Positions 1 through 5,267 of a DNA stretch of 5,267 nucleotides are shown here, piece by piece. Origin of the DNA: Pseudomonas sp. (lineage in GTDB: Bacteria > Pseudomonadota > Gammaproteobacteria > Pseudomonadales > Pseudomonadaceae). The first letter of the stretch is position 1; every line of letters starts with the position of its first letter. The notes under the pieces were generated by a model. The model was given only the letters and a program-made list of their open reading frames with translations. It was not told the origin of the DNA and did no database searches. The stretch lies in NCBI RefSeq assembly GCF_030147005.1, contig NZ_JASLAW010000126.1, positions 1 through 5,267 of the forward strand, given 5' to 3'. The translations under genes and the position numbers were made by a program.

Positions 1-1236
1 ATTCAGTTGTTCGTCGCTGCTGGCCGGTTGCTGCAACGCAGCCAGTGAGGTGTGAACCTGATCGACCAGCACACGGTTGCCGACGAACGACAGCAGCAGT
101 CCCGCGCCCCACAGCGCGGCCAATCCCAACGTCAGCGCATAGGTGATTCGGGGCGCGCTCCAGCCCAATCGACGGGGCGTGGTGCGCTTGTCTTCAAGGA
201 TGCCGCGCCACGCGGCCTCCACCGCCCAGAAATGCTTGGGCATGCGCTCCGCAGGCAGTATTGGCAGGCTGAACCATAGGCCGCGCAACGGCACGCCACC
301 GGCAAACTCGCCAGTCAACGGGGCGAGGGCATGACGCCAACGGACGATGCCCTCGGCCTGTAGATCGCGGGACAGGCGCAGCAGAAAGTCATGGGTCATC
401 ACAGTGTTCATCTGCGCCAGACCTTCGCGGCGCAAAGGCTCCGACAGCCCATTCAAAGCGGCCTCCAATACCGTCGCCGTAAAGCGCGCAGGCAATCGAC
501 AGCCGACCGGCTGCGCCTGGCGGCCAGCTTGAGACCATTTACTGTCGCAGACCTGCCACAGGTACAACGGCAACTGCCAGCGCAAGCCACGGGCCAGTCT
601 CTGCAACTGGCGCACGCCCGCGGCCATCGCGGCATCATCGGCGGCCTGGGCGCTGTTCAATGCCCAAACCACGCCGTCCAGCGCACGCCAGCGACTCAGG
701 CCGACCCAGTGTTTCGGGAATGACTGATGCAGCACTGACTGCGCACTGCCGCCCCACAACAGGACGGTGCCTTGCCCGTCCAGCCAGCGCTGCGCGGCCA
801 GGGTCGGGGCGATGGCTTCGATGTGAGCGGGCTCGCCGATGATCAGGAGTAAGCGGACTTTGCGGCGCCAGAAGAGGCCGTAGCGGTCGCGTAGATGATC
901 GCGCAGCTCTCCTGCCGCCGACGCGTCTAGTGGGGAGGCCCCCGAGCTCAATGGCGTGCCTGGCATTTCGACAGTCGGCCCCACAACCCGCAGCGCCTGG
1001 CGGACCACCAGACAATCCCAGGCCAGCAGAATGACCGGGCAGAACCAGCAAAGCGCGAACCACACGCCCAAGCCCCAAAGCAGCAACTGTTCGAGCGCAA
1101 GTTGCGGCCACCCAAAATAGCCGCCGCACACGCTGTACACCACGCCACCGAGCAGTACCAGCAGGGTCATGATCAGTAAATAACCCAACCCCACGCGAAC
1201 TAGCGAGCCCTTACCCACGTCCTTAATTGTTGCCAT
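1..1236 (-). CDS. IcmF/TssM-like inner-membrane protein, degenerate NTPase motif (3' end outside window)
   Basis: An open frame of 412 codons from ATG 1236 to the left edge with no stop. Seen: hydrophobic helices at about 14-36 and 52-76, a cytosolic region of about 285 residues, a third helix at about 363-386 (ITYALTLGLAALWGAGLLLSF), then the start of what should be a periplasmic part. This is the TssM/IcmF topology. Local echoes of the family include VRLLLIIGEP (127-136) where Walker A usually starts, TVLLWGG (157-163) near the Walker B position, DGVVWALN (187-194), LPLYLWQVCD (222-231) at the usual (T/V)KxD strand, and a GLWFSLPI element (319-326) before the third helix. The GxxGxGK(S/T) loop is missing: IGEP is followed by AHIEA, with no Lys. 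TssM links the T6SS membrane complex to the baseplate and is usually about 1,100-1,200 residues; the full length here is unknown. It overlaps the preceding gene by 14 nt and has only a weak ribosome site, so it is probably translated by coupling. Confidence 0.75.
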   Translation of the reverse strand, partial: MATIKDVGKGSLVRVGLGYLLIMTLLVLLGGVVYSVCGGYFGWPQLALEQLLLWGLGVWFALCWFCPVILLAWDCLVVRQALRVVGPTVEMPGTPLSSGASPLDASAAGELRDHLRDRYGLFWRRKVRLLLIIGEPAHIEAIAPTLAAQRWLDGQGTVLLWGGSAQSVLHQSFPKHWVGLSRWRALDGVVWALNSAQAADDAAMAAGVRQLQRLARGLRWQLPLYLWQVCDSKWSQAGRQAQPVGCRLPARFTATVLEAALNGLSEPLRREGLAQMNTVMTHDFLLRLSRDLQAEGIVRWRHALAPLTGEFAGGVPLRGLWFSLPILPAERMPKHFWAVEAAWRGILEDKRTTPRRLGWSAPRITYALTLGLAALWGAGLLLSFVGNRVLVDQVHTSLAALQQPASSDEQLN

Positions 1237-2350
1237 AAGGCACCGCCATCCCAATCGCCAATCGTTTATTCCCATCCTGGCTCAGCCAGCCACAGGGCTG
1301 ACCTGCCTTCCCCGCTTGCAGCAATGCCAGGGACATGCCGATAAACGGAGCCAGATGCGCCAACACGCCCCATTGCCCGCTCAGTTGATGCTGGGCCGCC
1401 GACCAACCGCCCCCGGCAAACACTTCCTGGCTGGTGTTATCCAGCGCCAGGCAAGTGGCCGGCGGCGCTTGCAGCCCGGCGTAACGCTGCAACTGAGTGC
1501 AGAGTTCGGCAGGCGACTCACCTGCCTGGTATTCGCCTCGGTGCAACAACTGCCGACCCTCTCGGCACACCCGCCAGAGAAAACCCGCTTCACCGGGCAC
1601 CTCATGCGCTTCTGCGTCCTGCACCGAAAGCACACCGGCACACAGCAACCAGTCGCCCTCGCCACGGCAATCACGCTGGAAAGCATCGATCACGTCGTCC
1701 AGATCAGTCAGGTTCTGTAATGGCAAACGGGCCTCGGGCAATACGCCGCCCGCCTGGGTCAACACCTGCACGAAAGCAGCTTCGCTGCTCTCATCCCCCA
1801 CCCAGGCGATCGCCCGCAATTGCGGCCAGCGTTCGGACAGGTCGGGAAGCGTCAGCGTCATCCGGGCCAGGCGCCGAGCTAACGCCGGCGCGCGTTCGGC
1901 AATCACGCTCAGCGATAATGGGCAACGCAACATCAGTTGCCTGGCACCGGACGGCATTGCGGGCTCGGACGGGAGAACGCCTGTCATCAGACGCTGGTAA
2001 TTCGCTTGCTCATCGCCCGCAGGCCCCAGCAACAACACATCCTGTACCGGCAGGCCCAAGGAGCGCCGTTGCCACCAACGTTGCGTCTCAGCCGCCAAAG
2101 TGAGCAAAAACACCTTTCGGTTGAACAGCGCGATCTGCCACACCAACACACGCACCGCCAGCACCAGCGCCCAACACAGCGGCAGCAGCGCGCTCCAGAG
2201 CCAAAACTCCAGGCGCGGTTGCTCCTTGGGCCACAGCACCAGCAAGACTGCCGACTGCGCCCCAATCAGCAACATCAACCCTAGCCACCAACGCCGCCAG
2301 CGTGGTTCGCCCGGTTCGATAACGTCGGGGTATTCAGGAGGACGGTTCAT
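1223..2350 (-). CDS. Membrane-anchored protein with ketosynthase/thiolase-like C-terminal domain (T6SS accessory, function unknown)
   Basis: A 375-residue protein. Seen: a short acidic/Pro-rich N-terminus, a basic patch RWRRWW (17-22), two hydrophobic helices (about 22-40 and 47-72) forming a hairpin, then about 300 soluble residues probably in the cytoplasm. The soluble part has spaced patterns recalling ketoacyl synthases: DWLLCAGVLSV (233-243) like the family's ADxxLAGGxxS strand, VPGEAGFL (251-258) like PGEGA, and WGVLAHLAPFIGMSLAL (327-343) like the GH(x)nG(A) helix with His332, followed by a terminal PYGNN like the FGG-N turn. No convincing nucleophilic Cys in a TACASS-type setting is seen, so it is probably not an active condensing enzyme. 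Thiolase-like proteins near T6SS effector loci are, as I recall, known in Pseudomonas. The fold call is inference. Start: ATG at 2350 overlaps the PAAR stop as ATGA with no Shine-Dalgarno; an in-frame ATG at 2410 would lie deep within the PAAR gene and is less likely. Confidence 0.8.
   Translation of the reverse strand: MNRPPEYPDVIEPGEPRWRRWWLGLMLLIGAQSAVLLVLWPKEQPRLEFWLWSALLPLCWALVLAVRVLVWQIALFNRKVFLLTLAAETQRWWQRRSLGLPVQDVLLLGPAGDEQANYQRLMTGVLPSEPAMPSGARQLMLRCPLSLSVIAERAPALARRLARMTLTLPDLSERWPQLRAIAWVGDESSEAAFVQVLTQAGGVLPEARLPLQNLTDLDDVIDAFQRDCRGEGDWLLCAGVLSVQDAEAHEVPGEAGFLWRVCREGRQLLHRGEYQAGESPAELCTQLQRYAGLQAPPATCLALDNTSQEVFAGGGWSAAQHQLSGQWGVLAHLAPFIGMSLALLQAGKAGQPCGWLSQDGNKRLAIGMAVPYGNN
2347..2350 (-). 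promoter_or_regulatory. ATGA stop/start overlap without Shine-Dalgarno (PAAR to thiolase-like gene)
   Basis: The PAAR stop TGA and the ATG of the 375-residue protein share ATGA. The bases before the ATG read ATTGTTGCGCC, with no purine-rich site, unlike the equivalent ATGA junction at 2607-2610. Initiation here probably depends on re-initiation by ribosomes leaving the PAAR gene, which would tie its level to PAAR synthesis. Confidence 0.6.
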
Positions 2351-2610
2351 GGCGCAACAATCATCGACGTGGCCGCCAGGGTGCTCACCAACTGGCAACC
2401 GCATGCGCAACGATGCCCATCAAGCGCCACGGCTTTACCGTCGATGGTCGAGCCAGACGCACCCTCGACAATGTGCGTGATTCCATGCAAATTGCAGCGG
2501 GCTTGATCGCCTACACAAGCCACCGGCTTACCAAAGGCCTCGTAGTGTCCCGACAACACCTCACCGCCGAAGGGGCGCAACGGGTCGCCCATGCGTACCA
2601 GGGGCATCAT
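2347..2610 (-). CDS. Stand-alone PAAR-domain spike-tip protein
   Basis: An 87-residue single-domain PAAR protein. PAAR proteins form the sharp cone capping the VgrG trimer and recruit effectors to the T6SS spike. Seen: an opening RMGDPLRPFGGEVLSG (6-21), a repeat-like GKPVACVGDQARCNLHG (27-43), then the second half STIDGKAVALDGHRCACGC (54-72) and a short tail. Candidate metal ligands are Cys39, His42, His66 and Cys68/70/72; PAAR tips usually bind one zinc, and I cannot say which of these are used. There is no N- or C-terminal extension, so cargo must be bound non-covalently. The start ATG overlaps the lipase stop as ATGA. A second ATG follows immediately (Met2), so the start could be one codon later. 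The strong GGGGAGG ribosome site lies inside the lipase 3' end. Its position directly after the lipase makes the lipase its most likely cargo. Confidence 0.93.
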   Translation of the reverse strand: MMPLVRMGDPLRPFGGEVLSGHYEAFGKPVACVGDQARCNLHGITHIVEGASGSTIDGKAVALDGHRCACGCQLVSTLAATSMIVAP

Positions 2611-4952
2611 GAGACCACCTCCCCAGCCTGCTCGACCAGACTGCCCATCTCGCGCAACATGGCATTGGTTTGCTCGATGCGCTGTACATAGTCATCGAGT
2701 GCGATCTGGCGTTTCTGCTCGGCGACCACTTGGCCAATATGGCTGGACGGCTTAAGCAACTGCTCAGCGCCGGGCAAGAATGGCACCACCCTGCCGGTCG
2801 CCTTGTCGATCACCTGATAGCCAATGCCCGCCACGCCGATACCCGTCGCCAATCCGCCGATCCCACCCAGCGCTCCAGCACGCTTGATACCGTAGACCGT
2901 GGCACCGGCAATCATCGCCACGCCCAGTATCCGACCGGCCACCAGAACCGGGGACAGGTCGCGGCTGTTGTCGTTGCCGAAGTAGGTCATCCGGTAAAAG
3001 AAATAACCGGCCCACATCTCCCGTGTTGCCAACGCGTCGTGCATGAACCAGGCGCGCGAGTCGTGTATCTGGTCATCGAACAACGCCACCAACAGGGCCA
3101 TGTCGGCGTCGAGGCTGGGTGTGCCGTGAGCATCACGAAACAGCTGTTCGCTGCGCCGCTTACCCTCTGCACTGAGGGTTTCGTGGTCTTTTCGCTCATC
3201 ATCCTCATTGAGCAGGTAGACCGCATCGCGCAACACCACATCGAGAAACGTACCGGCCGCGCTGGTCTGCTCGCGTTTCTGCCTCGTGTAGTCAGACTTG
3301 AACTCAGCGGCGGCCTGACTGAGCTGGGTCTGGTCGATTTGTGGTTCGTAGATGGGCGGGCCGGCGTGCATTGGGTTGCTGCTGCGCGCTTCCACGGCAG
3401 CGGCGCGTAAGTCCTCGTTAGCCTTTTTCTCCTGGCTGTCTTTGTAAGGGGTGAATTCTATGGCCTGGGTGAAAAACGGCTGGCGTTTGTAGCTGTCGTT
3501 ATCACCTTTGTCATCGTTGGCAAAGCGGCCAATCCGCCAGCCGGTGATCCAGCTCAGTTGAGCGGCGAGCGTGTCTTCTACGGTGGTGCTCAAAGGCTGT
3601 GGCGTGTAGTTCCAGGCGGGATTGATAACGGAGTTTTCGTCGGTGATAGCTGGGAGGGTTTTCTTCCTCCAGGCGTTGAAGCGTTCGACTACTACAGGGC
3701 TAACGTTGAATTCTCGTAACGTATCGCGCCCCATGCTTCGCCATTGCGCCTGCGACAACAGATTTTTGGGCAGAACTGCTTCCAACACTTGAAGCGGCGC
3801 TCCTGCTGAAAAAGCAGCGGCATAAAGGTCGTGCAGCACAATCTGTGACACCAACTCGTGAGTGCCGCCACGCGCCTTGCCCTGGTCACTTTGCGGGTAA
3901 CCACCCCCGACATCGGAATGCACGCCGGGGTACACCACTTCATAAGTATTGGCTGGATACCGGCCGTCTTCGTTGCGGATCGAATCCAGAGGAAAACAGG
4001 AACGCTGCTCGAAGGCCGCGACGAAATGCCGACAACACTTGACCAGTCCAGGGAAGCGCTGTGCATCCGGCAGCAACTGGGTGTCATCGGCCCAATCCAT
4101 ATGCCCGGCGAAAAACGGCGCCGCATGGGCAATACCCACAGAGGCCACGGTATCCAGCACGCCAAGAAATTCGACGCTGACCGGCAGGCCAATCAGACGT
4201 TGCGCGGGCAGCTCTGCCCCAACCGGGGTGTCGAACAACTGACTCAACCAAGTGATAAAAGTGCGGGCCTCTGCCGCTCCCCGGGAGAAGCCATACACAA
4301 ACAGTTTGACCCCCAGCACGCGAGGCTTGGCAGTTTCCGTCAGGGCCCGCAACGGGGCCAATAACTCATTCATAGTCCGCCGCCGATTCGCACGGCCTAG
4401 GGCACTCATCAGTGGGGCTTTTGAGGTGCTCATGGACATGACGGCTTTCTTTCTGTCGGCTTTGGATAGCTCTTGCTTAGTCAATGCGAGCATCAGTGCA
4501 TTCGCTAAGGACGCAAACGCCCAATTGATGCGATCCTCACCGCCAGTGGCATATTTCAGCCCGCCTTCGCTGTAATCCAGTTCGCCAATTTCGGGGAAAG
4601 GCGTACCCACACCCGGCATATAATAGGAAAAATAACCATCTTCCTCTGCATTTCTACCTCTAAGCGATGCATGAAATAACTTGGCGATATTGCTGGGATG
4701 TTTTTTTTGAGTATCGTTGTCGTCATTGTTGTTAGTGCCGTCGAAGAACAGGCTGACATGTAGACTGTGACAGCATTCGGAATGCCGCTTCTGTCCTCTG
4801 GCATCAGTTCCTTGGCAAAACATTTTCTCCTCGAAAGTTTGCTTAGCATAATTAGCAGTCACCGGCGATATGTCGGTAGGCAAACGGCCACTTTCCGGAA
4901 AGCACGGTGGCCCCCAAGCGGTAGCCTTTGAGTTTTGTTTTACTTCGGACAT
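2607..4952 (-). CDS. tle1: Tle1-type T6SS phospholipase effector (DUF2235 alpha/beta hydrolase)
   Basis: A 781-residue probable antibacterial lipase delivered by the T6SS. Tle1 enzymes hydrolyse membrane phospholipids (PLA-type activity) in the target cell envelope. Seen: a Cys-rich start (Cys46, Cys60, Cys61), the DUF2235 strand LFFDGTNNN (68-76), nucleophile elbow YGFSRGA (220-226, Ser223), EFLGVLDTVASVG (261-273, likely acid Asp267) and YPGVHSDVGGGY (341-352, likely His345). A family-typical C-terminal block HDSRAWF...YFFYRMTYFGN lies at 630-660. A Gly/Ala-rich hydrophobic stretch (about 667-713) and a short helical, possibly coiled-coil tail (738-775) end the protein. No signal peptide is seen, as expected for a T6SS cargo. 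Start choice: ATG at 4952 has GAAGGAG 8 nt upstream; the in-frame ATG at 5018 would run 66 nt further into the DUF3304 gene without need. There is no fused PAAR; the next gene supplies one. The class is firm, the exact phospholipase specificity is not. Confidence 0.92.
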   Translation of the reverse strand: MSEVKQNSKATAWGPPCFPESGRLPTDISPVTANYAKQTFEEKMFCQGTDARGQKRHSECCHSLHVSLFFDGTNNNDDNDTQKKHPSNIAKLFHASLRGRNAEEDGYFSYYMPGVGTPFPEIGELDYSEGGLKYATGGEDRINWAFASLANALMLALTKQELSKADRKKAVMSMSTSKAPLMSALGRANRRRTMNELLAPLRALTETAKPRVLGVKLFVYGFSRGAAEARTFITWLSQLFDTPVGAELPAQRLIGLPVSVEFLGVLDTVASVGIAHAAPFFAGHMDWADDTQLLPDAQRFPGLVKCCRHFVAAFEQRSCFPLDSIRNEDGRYPANTYEVVYPGVHSDVGGGYPQSDQGKARGGTHELVSQIVLHDLYAAAFSAGAPLQVLEAVLPKNLLSQAQWRSMGRDTLREFNVSPVVVERFNAWRKKTLPAITDENSVINPAWNYTPQPLSTTVEDTLAAQLSWITGWRIGRFANDDKGDNDSYKRQPFFTQAIEFTPYKDSQEKKANEDLRAAAVEARSSNPMHAGPPIYEPQIDQTQLSQAAAEFKSDYTRQKREQTSAAGTFLDVVLRDAVYLLNEDDERKDHETLSAEGKRRSEQLFRDAHGTPSLDADMALLVALFDDQIHDSRAWFMHDALATREMWAGYFFYRMTYFGNDNSRDLSPVLVAGRILGVAMIAGATVYGIKRAGALGGIGGLATGIGVAGIGYQVIDKATGRVVPFLPGAEQLLKPSSHIGQVVAEQKRQIALDDYVQRIEQTNAMLREMGSLVEQAGEVVS
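2618..2624 (-). promoter_or_regulatory. Ribosome binding site of the PAAR gene
   Basis: The minus strand reads GGGGAGG, 7 nt before the ATG at 2610 and within the last codons of the lipase gene. It allows efficient PAAR translation independent of, or coupled to, termination on the lipase ATGA overlap. Confidence 0.75.
4701..4708 (-). repeat. A8 homopolymer in the lipase reading frame
   Basis: Eight consecutive A on the coding strand (T8 on the plus strand) cover codons CAA-AAA-AAA at lipase residues 82-84, upstream of the whole catalytic core. It is the longest single-base run I noticed in the window and sits in its most A+T-rich part. A one-base change would shift into a frame that stops at 4556 and remove all catalytic motifs. 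Confidence 0.85.
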
Positions 4953-5267
4953 ACGGCTGGCTCCTTCACTCCCATAGGGTCCTTGATTGGATAGTTGGGT
5001 GAGATGGGAGCCCAACACGAAGTAGTAACTTTTACTTTATTGCAAGTCAAAAAATGCACTTTAAGGTCACAAGATTCAGTTCCCAGCCATTCCGGAATAT
5101 CCACTGTCGCGCTGTGGCGATGGAAGCTGGATTCCGCTTTAGCCATCGCAACCTTAAACGCCTCTGTTCCAAGAGGAGGCATCTTTGCGAAGGGATCAGG
5201 ATCGACTTCCCATTCGATATTGGCCTTCAATCCAGGGCGCCATTTAATTGGCATGATGATGCAGCAG
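4940..5267 (-). CDS. DUF3304-family protein, probable effector partner/immunity protein (5' end outside window)
   Basis: The last 108 residues and the stop are visible. The frame stays open to the right edge, reading C-C-I-I before the Met at 5254, so that Met is internal and the true start lies outside. Seen: a C-C-x3-P-x2-W-x-P-G-x-K motif, a W-containing strand (IEWEVDPDP), then a C-terminal half with HFLTCNKVKV and a closing SPNYPIKDP. This pattern fits DUF3304 from memory: CC, then P..W.PG.K, then a late HF..C..(I/V)KV strand and a (P/D)YPI ending. Many family members are predicted lipoproteins, but the N-terminus is not available to test this. The gene overlaps the lipase gene by 13 nt and is translated first, which suits an immunity protein made before its toxin. 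Immunity is inferred from position only. G+C is about 48% at 5041-5160, well below the 3' genes. Confidence 0.75.
   Translation of the reverse strand, partial: CCIIMPIKWRPGLKANIEWEVDPDPFAKMPPLGTEAFKVAMAKAESSFHRHSATVDIPEWLGTESCDLKVHFLTCNKVKVTTSCWAPISPNYPIKDPMGVKEPAVCPK
4961..4967 (-). promoter_or_regulatory. Ribosome binding site that fixes the lipase start
   Basis: The minus strand reads GAAGGAG, 8 nt before the ATG at 4952. It lies inside the 3' end of the DUF3304 gene and supports a 781-residue lipase in preference to the 803-residue reading from 5018. The DUF3304 stop (4942-4940) lies just inside the lipase gene, so terminating ribosomes stop on top of this initiation region. Confidence 0.8.

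Noticed and set aside
635..1129. Minus-strand 164-codon open frame
   Set aside because: It is a shifted frame inside the TssM-like gene, Arg-rich and without family features. The true frame runs unbroken from 1236 to 1 with three clear membrane helices.
2351..2410. 20-residue N-terminal extension of the 375-residue protein from ATG 2410
   Set aside because: It would be encoded within the PAAR gene. The ATGA junction at 2347-2350 is the natural start and leaves the hairpin close to the N-terminus.
2670..3410. Plus-strand 246-codon open frame antisense to the lipase
   Set aside because: It lies wholly opposite the conserved lipase C-terminal half, and its translation matches no family I know. 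It is best explained as a shadow of high-G+C codon usage.
3858..4364. Plus-strand 168-codon open frame antisense to the lipase catalytic region
   Set aside because: It overlaps codons for the DTVAS and GVHSDVGGGY motifs on the other strand. No independent ribosome site or recognisable protein was seen.
4701..4708. T8 run as a plus-strand intrinsic terminator
   Set aside because: No G+C-rich hairpin precedes it and it lies inside a well-supported minus-strand coding region.
4953..5018. 22-residue N-terminal extension of the lipase from ATG 5018
   Set aside because: The ATG at 4952 has a good GAAGGAG at proper spacing. The extension would only lengthen the overlap with the DUF3304 gene and is encoded by its conserved 3' end.
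1..5267. tRNA, rRNA, CRISPR, insertion sequence, promoter or terminator
   Set aside because: The window is coding almost end to end with overlapping genes. I saw no repeat-spacer pattern, inverted-repeat ends, transposase or intergenic space to hold such elements.

Overview
The window is one gene-dense, single-strand block of about 59-62% G+C for most of its length. It holds five consecutive genes, all on the minus strand, with no intergenic space. Gene content, base composition and protein style suggest a Pseudomonas or close gammaproteobacterial relative. The locus is an accessory type VI secretion system (T6SS) effector module, not the core T6SS cluster: no tube, sheath, baseplate or vgrG gene is visible.

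In transcription order (right to left): (1) 5267-4940, the 3' end of a DUF3304-family gene, probably the immunity or cognate partner of the toxin; its 5' end lies outside the window. (2) 4952-2607, a 781-residue DUF2235 alpha/beta hydrolase of the Tle1 phospholipase type, with the GFSRG nucleophile elbow, the DTVAS block carrying the likely acid, and the GVHSDVGGGY histidine block all intact. (3) 2610-2347, an 87-residue stand-alone PAAR spike-tip protein. (4) 2350-1223, a 375-residue protein with an N-terminal two-helix membrane hairpin and a soluble part that resembles a degenerate ketosynthase/thiolase fold. (5) 1236-1, the first 412 residues of an IcmF/TssM-like membrane protein with the TM-TM-cytosolic domain-TM layout of TssM but no recognisable Walker A lysine. 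Its 3' end lies outside the window, so it has no stop here and is easily missed.

Every junction is an overlap (13, 4, 4 and 14 nt), so the five genes are almost certainly one translationally coupled operon. No promoter or terminator is inside the window; both must lie outside it. The likely logic is a lipase toxin and its protector, a PAAR tip to mount the toxin on the T6SS spike, and two inner-membrane accessory proteins that travel with them. Those two proteins are the least explained part. The operon appears to carry its own degenerate TssM-like subunit and a membrane-anchored thiolase-like protein, which may be an effector-specific loading or docking device. G+C falls to about 48% in the DUF3304 gene and about 38% in part of the 5' end of the toxin gene, consistent with a recombining toxin/immunity end joined to a more stable accessory end.
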